Below are positions 27,574-37,309 of a DNA stretch of 64,000 nt, piece after piece. This stretch comes from Mesotaenium endlicherianum (taxonomy: Eukaryota; Streptophyta; Zygnematophyceae; Zygnematales; Mesotaeniaceae). The translations under genes and the position numbers were made by a program. The stretch's first letter is position 1. Each line of letters opens with the position of its first letter. The DNA is taken from NCBI GenBank assembly GCA_009602735.1, contig WELA01010110.1, positions 419,734-483,733 of the forward strand. Reading direction: 5' to 3'. The notes under the pieces were generated by a model. It was given only the letters and a program-made list of their open reading frames with translations, did no database searches and was not told where the DNA came from.

Positions 27574-28294
27574 GTTTATAAAGTGCATTTTTGAGTTTCA
27601 TAAAAGTATGTTTTGATTGTATAGTAGTGTAGAGTGCATTTTTGTGGTCATTTTGATATAAAGTTCATCGAGTGTGGTCTAGTATTGAGAGAGTTACGGA
27701 TTTCCGAAGTTTAATTAGTTTTGAGGTTGGTTGACGACTGTCCTTAATTCGCGGTGAGCGCGACCGTCGGATTGACCGGCAGCGTCGAGCAATCTGGCCC
27801 GTTAGAATGAACTCGAACCTTCACGTAAGTTCGGCTGACGCGGAGTGCCGATTAGGTCGATTTACCTAGAAGTTTCGGTTTAGCCTAGCGCGTCTAAGAT
27901 AGAATATTCTAGTAATGTCGATGCATGTATGTGGACGTCAATTCGGCCCGACACGTCAGATTAGACTGATCTGGCTTACTCACGAATATTCTGGAAGGGA
28001 CGAGTTGACGAACACTTAGGAAAATCCGTAGCTTCCTCCTAGAGAGGAGCATTTAGGTAGATAGGCATAACTTCTTTGTTTCTTATCAGTTTTCAATTTT
28101 GTAAATTTCTAGGGGTTTGTAATGACAAGGCCTTTCATCCTACATCATTTGTGAGCAGTTTCTTGCCACTCAAAATGTCAAGTAATTTTCCTAAGCTTTC
28201 TTAGCAATATGCCGCTGCACTCTTGAGTATGATTGCAACTAGCTTTGTTCCTCGTGAGTCACTACGCTTCCACTAGGGCACTCTGCCCCTTTCA
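27558..28294 (+). repeat. Family 2 LTR shared between two tandem elements
   Basis: About 737 bp, TGATGTAAGG to CCCCTTTCA. It is the 3' LTR of the element on its left. To its right another family 2 internal region starts in the same orientation, so it also serves as that region's 5' LTR. Confidence 0.82.
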
Positions 28295-29938
28295 TATGGA
28301 GTTGGGACTTGTTTAGATCCAGCGCAAATTGCATATCTATAAGCTGAGAGAACCCTGCTATAATTGTTGCAAGCTTGGGCATCTGGCTCAAAATTGTCGT
28401 GTGAAGACGAAGCAACCTCAACAGCTGGAAAAAGGAGGACGCCAGTAAATCGTTCTGGAGTGTCTAGTGGCGTGAAGATGGGAACTCGCAAGGAGGTTAT
28501 CCCCAGGAGCCTACCAAGAAGCAAAAGATGAGATGATGACAAGCCTATTATCGTAGAAGGAATAGTCGACGGCCACAAGGCAAAGTGTATGGTCGACCGT
28601 GCGCAAGTGCAAACTCTGTGCATAAGAAGTTGGTGAAGGAGTGGCGAATCCCAGAAGCATTATGAGCCTAAGGAGGCAATTTTGACGAATGGGCAAAGAC
28701 TCGAGTGTGGTGCACCTACGGAAGGTATCACGTGGAAGTAGCGGGGCACCAGCGTGAGGAAGTTATGGAGCAAGTAGATTTAGGTCACCATGAGGTGATA
28801 TTAGGCCGACCATGGCTAAAGAAAGCCAACCCTCAAGTGCACTGGAGCACGGGACAAGTGAAGGTCAAAGGGCGTGATGGTCGAATGGAGACAGGAAAAC
28901 AGTAACTGTCGTCTTTCGAGCCTGCAAGTTAAGAAGCTATGCAGGGCAAATCAGGTGAAGGTCATGTACCTTGTTTTGGTGGCCCTGGCCAGGTCATTAG
29001 ATGGAGCAAGCGTGACTCCTACAAGCTTGGGCAAATGTACATGCTGGAGGAGCAAGTAGAGGTGTCTAATTTCTTTGCTCAGAAGGAGCAAAGTCCAAAT
29101 GCTAAAGAAAAGAAGAAGCCTGCTGAGATGCCTGCCCAAATTAAGGGACTGTTGGAGGAGTTCAAGTGCGTTGTTCCTGACGAGCTACCTGCAGGATTAC
29201 CACCACAAAGAGCTACGGAGCACAAGATCGAGTTGGAACCAGAGAGCAAGCCACCAGTGAGACCCAATTTGGATGAGTTGAAGAAGCAGCTGATAGAGTT
29301 GTTGGAGAAGGGATTCATCCAACCCACAGGTCTCCATTTGCAGCGCTATTCTTATTTGTGAAGAAAAAGAATGGGACTATGAGGAAGTGTCTCGACTACC
29401 GAGCACTCAACAAGATCACCATCAAGAACAGGTATCCACTTCCACAAGTGGACGAGTTGATTGACAGGCTTGTAGGGGCAAAATATCTCTTGAAGATCGA
29501 TTTAAGAAGTGGGCTGTGCCTTCGTTGGATGTCAAGTGCGATGCGGTACCTGGTCGTCAAATTGTGGAAGGAGATAATCAATAAGACTGCTTTCAAGACT
29601 TGCTATGGCTTATTTGAGTTCACAGTCATGCGGCATGCCTTTTGAGTGGACTAATGCACATGCTACATTCAAGGGACTCATGAATAGTATCTTCAGACCC
29701 TATATGGACCACTTTGTGGTGGTATTTCTGGATGACATTTTGATTTATTTGAAGACCTTGGAAGAGCACGTGGAGCATCTTAGGAAGGTGTTAAAGGTCT
29801 TGAGAGATCAGAAGCTGTACAGGAAGATGAGCAAGTGCAACTTGTGTCTCAAGGAGGTCAAGTTTCTTGGACGTATAGTGGGAGTTGAAGGAGTCAAGGT
29901 GGAGCTGAAGGAGGTGCAAGCAGTCCACTCTCTGAGAC
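28295..29938 (+). pseudogene. Second, degenerate family 2 internal region (gag knuckle to RT)
   Basis: Begins with a damaged PBS region. A zinc knuckle (C-YN-C-CKLG-H-LAQN-C) follows near 28353, then protease remnants, the pre-RT region and RT up to GVEGVKVE at about 29920. Several indels and an insertion near 29520-29575 break the frame. It stops abruptly near 29938 without RNase H or integrase. Like its neighbour it has no capsid region between LTR and knuckle. Confidence 0.8.
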
Positions 29939-31145
29939 GGATCTGGTGCAAAAACTCATTTTTGTTAAGTCCAGTTTAAGGCAGAGAAGATCATTTCTCC
30001 GCCACATTTGAGCGGAGGTTTGGAGGCGGAGAAAGGCATTCCTTGGCCTCACTTTGCCACTCTCCGACTCTAAAATACTTTGATTCTCTGCTTGCAAGCG
30101 GCGTTACATGCAATTACATATACATAGGTCAATCAGAACACACTGATTAAGTGCACAAGATGCCAAATGTCAAGTCACGCCTACCGTTTTCATTGCTTTT
30201 GAAAGTGTCGGCAGCAGAATCTCCGATTTGCATTGTCAAAAAGACAACTAGCGCCAGAGATCTGGCGCACGTGAAAAGCCTCGTGGGATTCTCTAGCCCG
30301 ACATTGAAATATAGACACCCATGGTACAATCTCGGTCTGCGAAGCGTGTGTGCGCCTACTAGTGGTTTGTCAGCGACAAGGTGACTGACAGCCCACGCCC
30401 AAAAGGGCTGTTTGCCCGTGGGGTGTCAAGGCTGTCAGGGCCTAACCCTAGCGGGCCCGAGCTCGACAGGGACTTAGCTAGTCAGGCTCTGAGCCCGTCG
30501 AGGCTCTGAGCCCGTCGGGGTTCTTATAGCCCGATGCCTGCCAGACACCTTGAAGGTCTGTCGGTGTAAATAATAAATTAACGAAATGTCGGGTAGGAAG
30601 TCATCCGAGAGGCTGGCCGGATTAGTTATTTGTACATGGATTAGAATGTACATGTAATTGGTTACTACGCAAGGCACAAGCCTGTGACGGCCATCCCCAT
30701 ATGCGAGGTGGAGGGGTAGGAGAAATCCGGCGCCCCAAAATTCCTAAGGTCAATATTTAACCTCTATGGCACACGCCCTACGTGAGCAACTGACGCAATC
30801 TCGGCCGACGCGCTTGACGCAATGCCGTGTGATCATTTCGTTACTATTCGCTTACTGTGGCCGCGGATGTACCTTGCGTAATTTTTTTGACCTATAAGAC
30901 GCAAGCGGGGGAGCGAGGGGAAGTTAAGGGGAGACGGGCTTGTCAAAGTTACTCCCCCCACCCGACAACTTGGGCTCCACGTAAAGGCAAGGGCCAATCA
31001 GGGTCTTCTTTAATCCAACGCAAGCCTGCGCACAATTGCACATTCTCCCACACTCTCGCACACTTTTCAAACAAAAATGACCTGGCAACAGGGGCCGGGG
31101 ACGTAAGAGTCATCCCCGCCACCCCACGACTTAAACTCAAACAAA
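29939..31145. other. Unclassified interval
   Basis: About 1.2 kb with no convincing ORF. A 17-bp unit AGGCTCTGAGCCCGTCG is repeated exactly twice in tandem (30484-30517). I recognise nothing else. Confidence 0.4.
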
Positions 31146-31864
31146 TGAAATGAATCGACTTACCAAATAGGCGATTAACAATTATTGACGATCTTTATAT
31201 TAGCAAGTAATCTTTATGGTATTTTCTTATAGTTGATTAAAGAGCAAAAGAAAACACACTAGTCGTGGACAATACTTGCAAGTCAAATGGAAGTAAACTA
31301 GCATCAATAATGCAATCAATAAACTCGTACATAAGCAAGGCTAGAAGACAGTGCATATCAATGGCTTCTCGCCTTGGATTCAGATCTCTCTCCGTAAGCT
31401 GTACGAGAGAGTTGGCCTCGTTTCCAAATGCCGAACTCGAGAGCAATACCTAGCATATGTACATAGAATGAGTTTACTGTTCAACGGCCAGTGCGATGGC
31501 ACCGCCTACCCGGGAGTTAACCACGTTGGTAGGACCTCGGTTAACCAAATCCACCGTCATCTCCCATCATCCCGAAGTGCCATCCATCCTAAGGATGTCA
31601 TCTGGCCATTCATCTAGCACACCACACTTAGATGCAAATCTAGGCAATACGCTGCTACCGAGTACGGAAGTCAGCTGGTTGTCAAAGAATGTGTCAGCAA
31701 GCTGACCTAAGTTGACTTCAGCCTGCTGCTCCCGGCTGAGTCATTAATCTGATTATTTTATAAGTCCAGCAGACTCAATATAAACTAAAGTTCAGCAAGC
31801 TGAACTTATTTAACTATTAAAATTTAAAAAAATGTTAAATTTACCAATATACTGATTCATTACA
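31146..31864 (-). repeat. Family 1 LTR, minus (3' LTR of a fragmented element D)
   Basis: 719 bp with family termini, left flank acaaa. It is followed on its right by the complement of the polypurine tract and the conserved hairpin (31883-31899), so it is a 3' LTR. Its U3 variants resemble those of the LTR at 50294-51003. Confidence 0.85.
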
Positions 31865-32329
31865 ATCCCTCCAATTTAACAGGTTGTCGCCTCGACAACA
31901 CTAACACTAGGCATATGGTCTTCTCGAACTGAAAGTATTGATCTCCCTCCCATCGCCTCTTGCTCCAACACTGATGCCTCACTGTGGAGATCACTAGTAA
32001 CAGTGTGCTGTTCCTCCGCCCCCAGCCTACTGCCCTAATGAGGGAGATGTTCCTGGGGCTCTACGGTCAGGGGAGCAAGACCGGGAGCCAGACCTCCTCC
32101 TTTTGTCTTGAGGCCTCCTGAAGCCTGGAGACTCTGAGTAAGGGGAACCAAGGGAGAACGCAGTAACTGGGCTGTTTTCTCCTGCACAGTCTGAAAATGA
32201 AGGGAGGCAGCCTTCTCCTAGGCATCCCTCAAACTGACAGGTACATATACTGGCATCCCAGAAGGATGTTGCATGACCTGAGCCAAGGGCACATGTCCTC
32301 TCTGCGAGGGAGATGCTGGCAGGCCTCTG
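31865..32329 (-). pseudogene. C-terminal end of an ORF3 (element D), cut by an LTR
   Basis: Contains the complement of the 3' non-coding region plus the last part of ORF3, up to GLPASPSQRGH and the QHPSGM region. Frames are damaged. It ends at CTCTG (32325-32329), exactly where the LTR at 32330 begins. The continuation of this ORF3 from CTCTG is found at 6084. Confidence 0.78.
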
Positions 32330-33050
32330 TGAAATGAATCGACTTACCACAGAGGCGATTAACAATTAATAAAAATCTTTATATCAGCAAGTAATCTTTA
32401 TGGATTTTCCGTTAACTGATTAAACGGCAAAAGGACAACACACTAGCAGTGAACAACACTTGTAAGTCAAATGCGAGTAAATTAGCATCAATAATGCTAA
32501 TCAGTAAACTCATACATAAGCAAGGTTAAAAGACAGTGCGTATCAATGGCTTCTCGCCTTGGATTCAGATCTCTCTCAGTAAGCTGTACAAGAGAGTTGG
32601 CCTCGTTTCCAAATGCCGAACTCGAGAGTAATGCCTAGCATATGTACATGGAATGAGTTTACTGTTCAACGGTCAGTGCGATGGCACCGCCTACCCGGGA
32701 GTTAACCACGTTGGTAGGACCTCGGTTAACCAAATCCACCGCCATCTCCCATCATCCCGAATCGCCATCCATCATAGGGATGTCATCTGGCCATTCATCT
32801 AGCATAACACACTTAGATGCATATCGAGGCAGTTCGCTGCTACCGAGTACGGAAGTCAGCTGGCTGTCAAAGAATGTGTCAGCAAGCTGACTTAAGGTGA
32901 CCTCAGCCTGCTACTTCGGGCCGAGTCATTAAACTGATATTAGATATAAAGTCCAGCAGACTGATCATTAACTAGAGTTCAGCAGGTTGAACTCATTTAA
33001 CTCTATTATTTATATGAGAATTTTGTCAACCAATTATCTGATTCAGTACA
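32330..33050 (-). repeat. 3' LTR of element C
   Basis: 721 bp. The left neighbour is CTCTG inside another element's ORF3. U3 shares a distinctive block with 5363-6083 (around GATATTAGATATAAAGTCC) that other LTRs here lack. Confidence 0.86.
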
Positions 33051-33135
33051 ATCCCTCCAACTTATCATGTTGTCGCCTCGACAACACTAACACAAATAAC
33101 AGCGTGCTGTCCCTTCCGTCCCCATCCTGCTGCCA

Positions 33136-34794
33136 TTAGGAGGGAGATGTCCCTGAGGCTCTATACTCAGGGGAGCCAGACCTCCGCCTGTCTTGGGGTC
33201 TTCTGAAGCCTGTCAGAGAGGGAGGTTCCATGTAAGGACCCCGCGGAGAACGCAGTAACTGGGCTGTTTCCTCCTGCACAGTCTGGAGGGAGGCAGCCTT
33301 CTCCTGGGCAGCCCTCAAACTAACAGGTACATATATCGGCATCCCAGAAGGATGTTGCATGACATGAGCCAAGGGTACATGTCCTTTCTGCGAGGGAGAT
33401 GCTGGCAGGCCTCTGGCTATCTCCCGAGCAGCCCTCCTGTCCGCTCTGTCTGACTGGGTCTCCTTGCCTGGAGATGGGGTCTGTCCTCTGGCAGTCCCCA
33501 GCCAAGTGATATCCTCCTCTTCAGCGAGTTGCTGCATGGCCAACCCCGTCTTCTCCCTTATAGGGAATGTGGCAGGCGTCAGGATCACGGCGGGGCTAGT
33601 GTCCTCCTCCTCGCCTTCCTCCTCGTCTTCCTCTGACTCCTCCTCTCCGTCCCCGGGTTCCTCCGAGACTTCTGGGGTCTCTTCTGTCAGCTGCTCCAGC
33701 TCTTCCCGAGAAAAAGAATATCCTACTGACCTTCCCCTTTTGGGTGCTGGTGGGGGCTGCTGAGTCTGGACCGCATAGAGGTCCTTTTCCCCCTGCTTAC
33801 TTGCCCATTTGGCATAAGCGTGCTTTCCTTTGGAGAATGACTCTCGGGCTTTGCTTCTGTCCCCCTGCATCTCCTGGCTCATGCAGTCTCTGACTCCATC
33901 CAATTTTGGGTCCCAAGCCGCAATGTGAGGGGGCAATACTATGTTCCCCTTTAGGTCTGTCAGGAAATCCTCATCCGTCGCCCTGTCATTCTGCTGGTCC
34001 CTCATGTTGATGGTCATCCACCGCCAATCCGTGGGCTTTTGGAAAAAGGCAGGGTCTGTCCTTTTAAGAGTACAAGGGTACCAGTGCCCTGCAAAGTCTA
34101 GCTGACTGGTTTCCCTGGCCACGAATTCCCAACTCCTCCTCTCCACCTCGTTGTACATGGCCTTGAACCTGTTATAGGGTGTTGAGTCCTTGAAGCTGTT
34201 CGCGTCCATGGGGATCATCCTGATTATCCTATCTGCCCCCCAGATACCAGGAATCGAGACAGCTCCTGCTTCGTTCACCTGGGCCATTGCCTTGGCCTCT
34301 CCGATTGTATATCCTACCATCCTGGCGTAATCGTGGTAGAGGAGGAGCCCTGTGCTGACCTCTATATACTTGTCAAAGTTCTCGGATGTCTCCCCTTCCC
34401 TCTGGAAGATTTCCTTCTGCGACTCACTGCGACTTCTCTGGGCATACTTGAAGGCCTCCTCCAGTAGATCAAAGCCCTTGCCCAGCACTGTGTAGCGGTA
34501 GCTGCTGATTCTCCTCTGTTCTTCTTCTTCAGCCTGCTGCTTCCGAATCTCCTCAGCTTGCCTCTCCTCCTCTGCTTTCTTGGCCTCCTCTGCAGCTTTT
34601 CTGTCCATTTCTTCCTGCCTCAGTCTGGCCTGTTCCTCCTCCTCCTTCTTCTTCTGTGCCTCCCGCTGTTGTTGGAGTTGTTGTGATTCCCGAGCGGTGA
34701 TGGAAGATGATTCGATGTCTCCACGGAATTGCAGGTATTCTGCATGTGCCTCTTTCGCCCTTCTCTTCCTCTTGAGTTCCGACTTTTGAGTCAT
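33136..34794 (-). CDS. ORF3, type B, 552 aa, intact; family 1 accessory protein of unknown function
   Basis: Open from ATG 34794 to 33136. Residues about 1-95 are charged and Gln/Glu/Lys/Arg-rich and should form a coiled coil. A core follows with YRYTVLG, SIPGIWG, YNEVERRSWEF, HWYPC, TDWRWMT, LPPHIAAWDP, FSKGKHA and GRSVGYS. Then come an acidic run of Glu/Asp, a linker, HVPLAHVMQHPSGM and LRSPRGP, and a basic Ser/Arg tail. No membrane segment or signal peptide is visible, so it is not an envelope protein. The core motifs match type A while the flanks differ greatly, which suggests the core is what selection keeps. ATG follows directly after GAGCAG^G, preceded by CACTAAC 24 bases before the AG. 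Confidence 0.8.
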   Translation of the reverse strand: MTQKSELKRKRRAKEAHAEYLQFRGDIESSSITARESQQLQQQREAQKKKEEEEQARLRQEEMDRKAAEEAKKAEEERQAEEIRKQQAEEEEQRRISSYRYTVLGKGFDLLEEAFKYAQRSRSESQKEIFQREGETSENFDKYIEVSTGLLLYHDYARMVGYTIGEAKAMAQVNEAGAVSIPGIWGADRIIRMIPMDANSFKDSTPYNRFKAMYNEVERRSWEFVARETSQLDFAGHWYPCTLKRTDPAFFQKPTDWRWMTINMRDQQNDRATDEDFLTDLKGNIVLPPHIAAWDPKLDGVRDCMSQEMQGDRSKARESFSKGKHAYAKWASKQGEKDLYAVQTQQPPPAPKRGRSVGYSFSREELEQLTEETPEVSEEPGDGEEESEEDEEEGEEEDTSPAVILTPATFPIREKTGLAMQQLAEEEDITWLGTARGQTPSPGKETQSDRADRRAAREIARGLPASPSQKGHVPLAHVMQHPSGMPIYVPVSLRAAQEKAASLQTVQEETAQLLRSPRGPYMEPPSLTGFRRPQDRRRSGSPEYRASGTSPS

Positions 34795-35118
34795 CCTGCT
34801 CAATCATAAACACAATGAAGTTAGTGGAGTCATGATATTTTGTTGCTACTGAGTGCCCTTGATGGAGAGGGACGCGATCGGGAGAGTTCCTAGTGTAGAA
34901 TACCTGGTGTGAGTGAATATAAGGAAAAATTGAGTTAGAGAGCAAGTAAGTGTGAGCGCAGGTTGAGTGTGTAATATGGTGATCAGAGACTACCACTCCC
35001 TCCAACTTCATTTTAAAGGTGGGCTGCCTGTCACAACTGTCACTAACTGTCACATCCCCTTCCAACTTATATGGAGACAGGACCTCCTGTCACTTTCCCA
35101 TGTCTACTGAAGGGACAA

Positions 35119-35787
35119 TTAGGGCGGTGCCCCAGCCGCCCGAAGGTGGAACCGTTTCAACGCCCCTTTGGCATTGGTCAGCTGGTCTATGAATTCCCAA
35201 GTGTCTCCAGAGGCATCGTAACCCTTCCAGCGGATGAGGTACTTCATGACATACTTAGACGATCGACGGACCGAGCGAGCGTCTAAAATCTCATCGACCT
35301 CATATTCCTCAGGGTCGCCGTCCCGGACAGAGACGACCGGTCCCGGTTGGACAGGTAACCGACCTGTAAACAATGTATCACTTTTGATGTATGGTTCCAG
35401 GAAGGAGACATTAAAGACCGAGTGACCCTTGTATTCAGCTGACATGTTCAGTTTGTAAGCATTCTGACCGATACGACGTACCACCGAATATGGACCGACC
35501 CAGACGGAGCCAAGCTTTTTCTTGACCACACCAGGAAGGTAGAGGTGCTGAGAATGCAGTTTGACCAAATCGCCTTTTGAAAATGTCAGCTGCCGACGGT
35601 GTTGATTAGCGTATTTTTGTTGGTTTTCTTGGGCTTTGTGCAGGTTTCGTTGGACTTCTGACAGGGTGTCAGCAAACTCTTGAGTTAACTGGAGGGAGAC
35701 CGGGTTGTCAATCCCTTCCGAGTCAGTTAAAGACTCCCCCAGTACATCTAAAGGAGACTTAAGGGCTCTACCCAAGCTGAGTTCAAA
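35119..35787 (-). pseudogene. Pol C-terminal fragment of element C (integrase end and chromodomain)
   Basis: Translates through [14 protein letters not shown] and LEPYIKSD to a chromodomain ([25 protein letters not shown]), with TAA at 35119-35121. It is open but truncated upstream, within the integrase region after ELSLG. Confidence 0.85.
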
Positions 35788-36400
35788 AGTTCTTGCTAGT
35801 CAAAATGTCAAGTAATTTTTCTAAGCTTTCTTAGTGATATGCGGCTGCACTCTTTAGTATGAATGCAACTAGCTTTGTTCCTCGTGAGTCACGACGCTTC
35901 CACTAGGGTACTCTGCCCCTTTCACAGGATGACTACCTACACCCCTAGTTTTAATGTATTTGCGTATTGTCCTAGCTTGCCGTACTGATACTTCGTATCG
36001 CGTACGTAGACGTAGCAAAAAAAAAATCTGCAAGACAACTTTCTACTAAGTTCACACGCTTGGCGTAGTTCGGCACATTTTACGTACAAGTTTAGCACAC
36101 CCGTATATATGTATCCGTACAGGCCGTATCCGTACAAGCCAAATCCGTATTTCTAAACTAGGCCTACACCGCCACCACCGATTGAGATTGATGATAGATG
36201 AGAGTATGAAGTGGAGGCGATTGTCGGTGACCGACAAGTCAAGCGAGAACGACACTTTGTTCAAGAATATGTGGTCAAGTACAAGGCTACCATGTGGACG
36301 ATTACCCTTGGGAATCGGGAACCAACTTGACTCATTGTAAGAGTAAGTTGAGGCGTTATCTGCAGAACGCGTAGAGGACGTTGCGTCTTAAGGAGGGAGA
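35788..36400 (+). pseudogene. Family 2 remnant: LTR end joined to a chromodomain fragment
   Basis: 35788-35925 matches the last part of the family 2 LTR. It is joined directly to the end of pol: the TPPPP linker, EVEAIVGDR and the chromodomain tail, with frameshifts, up to a purine tract. Almost the whole internal region is deleted. A small TIR element is inserted at 35944. Confidence 0.75.
35944..36162. mobile_element. 219-bp MITE with 8-bp target duplication, hAT-like
   Basis: Flanked by perfect CCTACACC on both sides (35936-35943 and 36163-36170). Its ends are CCTAGTTT and AAACTAGG, an 8-bp inverted repeat. The surrounding family 2 pol sequence is continuous once it is removed. It has no coding capacity. 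The 8-bp duplication fits the hAT superfamily. Confidence 0.82.
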
Positions 36401-36556
36401 TGATATAAGGTCATAGGATCATAGAATGCATTTTTTTGGTCATTTTGATATAAAGTTCGTTGAATCTGGTCAAGTATTGAGAAAGTTCTGAGTTACTGAA
36501 GTTATATTGTATTTTAGGTCTGTCGACGACTGTCCTTCATTTGCGGTGAGGGCACC
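36401..36556 (+). repeat. Family 2 LTR, left part (continues at 45351-45912)
   Basis: Starts TGATATAAGG and ends at GCACC, where the intact element E is inserted. The remainder, starting with the duplicated GCACC, is at 45351. Confidence 0.82.
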
Positions 36557-37275
36557 TGTAATGAATCAGTATATTAGTGGATATAATATTCATTTAAATA
36601 TAATAGTTAATCAAGTTCAGCCTGCTGAACTTTAGTTAGGAGTCAGTCTGCTGGACTTTACATAATTATCAGTTTAATGATTCAGCCGGAAGCAGCAGGC
36701 TGAAGTCCATATAAGTCAGCTTGCTGACCCATTCTTTGACAGCCAGCTGACTTCCTTACTCGGTAGCAGCGAACTGCCTTGATATGCATCTAAGTGCGAT
36801 ATGCTAGATAAATAGCCAGATGACATCCCTATGATGGATGGCTATTCGGGATGATGGGAGATGGCGGTGGATTTGGTTAACCGAGGTCCTACCAACGTGG
36901 TTAACTCCCGGGTAGGCGGTGCCATCGCACTGACCGTTGAACAGTAAACTCATTCCATGTACATACGCTAGGCATTGCTCTCGAGTTCGGCATTCGGAAA
37001 CGAGGCCAACTCTCTTGTACAGCTTACTGAGAGAGATCTGAATCCAAGGCGAGAAGCCATTGATACGCACTGTCTTCTAACCTTGCTTATGTATGAGTTT
37101 ACTGATTTGCATCATTGATGCTAGTTTACTCGCATTTGACTTACGAGTATTATTCCCTGCTAGTGTATTGTCCTTTGCCGTTTAACTAGTTAACGGAAAT
37201 ACCATAAAGATTACTTGCTGATATAAAGATCTTTATTAATTGTTAATCGCCTATTTGGTAAGTCGATTCATTTCA
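36557..37275 (+). repeat. 5' LTR of element E
   Basis: 719 bp, TGTAATGAATC to GATTCATTTCA. U3 has a cluster of short dyads, for example GTTCAGCCTGCTGAAC (36615-36630) and GTCAGCTTGCTGAC (36715-36728). A TATA-like GATATAAAG lies near 37220. TTTG^GTAAGT (GT at 37258) is a good splice-donor match. Confidence 0.92.
37258..37263 (+). promoter_or_regulatory. Candidate 5' splice site near the LTR end
   Basis: TTTG^GTAAGT, 18 bases before the LTR end, kept in nearly all LTR copies of the family. It is proposed as donor for the ORF3 acceptor at 42838-42839. For it to work, transcription must start upstream of it; the TATA-like motif near 37220 would place the start very close. Confidence 0.4.
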
Positions 37276-37276
37276 G

Positions 37277-37288
37277 TGGTATCGGAGC
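37277..37288 (+). promoter_or_regulatory. Primer-binding site of element E
   Basis: TGGTATCGGAGC, initiator tRNA-Met type, one base after the LTR. Confidence 0.88.
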
Positions 37289-37309
37289 AGTTATCACAGT
37301 CTTCTTTGT

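Larger units (their letters stand above)
23074..28294 (+). mobile_element. Family 2 chromodomain gypsy element lacking a capsid region
   Basis: LTRs 23074-23820 and 27558-28294 bracket an initiator-Met type PBS (23823 on), a zinc-knuckle-only Gag, and a pol with protease, RT, RNase H, integrase and chromodomain. A purine tract precedes the 3' LTR. Two in-frame stops and an 18-base deletion in RT inactivate it. No matching target duplication is visible, because a second family 2 internal region follows the 3' LTR directly. Confidence 0.88.
32330..35787 (-). mobile_element. Truncated family 1 element C (3' LTR, ORF3, end of pol)
   Basis: Reading right to left: integrase C-terminus and chromodomain of pol, ORF3, hairpin, polypurine tract, 3' LTR. 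The rest of pol, gag and the 5' LTR are absent at this position: at about 35787 the sequence changes to a family 2 LTR fragment. A likely 5' LTR partner lies at 5363-6083. Confidence 0.82.

Noticed and set aside
36804-37070. An 88-codon antisense frame conserved in many family 1 LTRs
   Set aside because: It opens with GTG or a variable codon rather than a steady ATG, and its conservation is explained by conservation of the LTR itself. No protein motif is visible.
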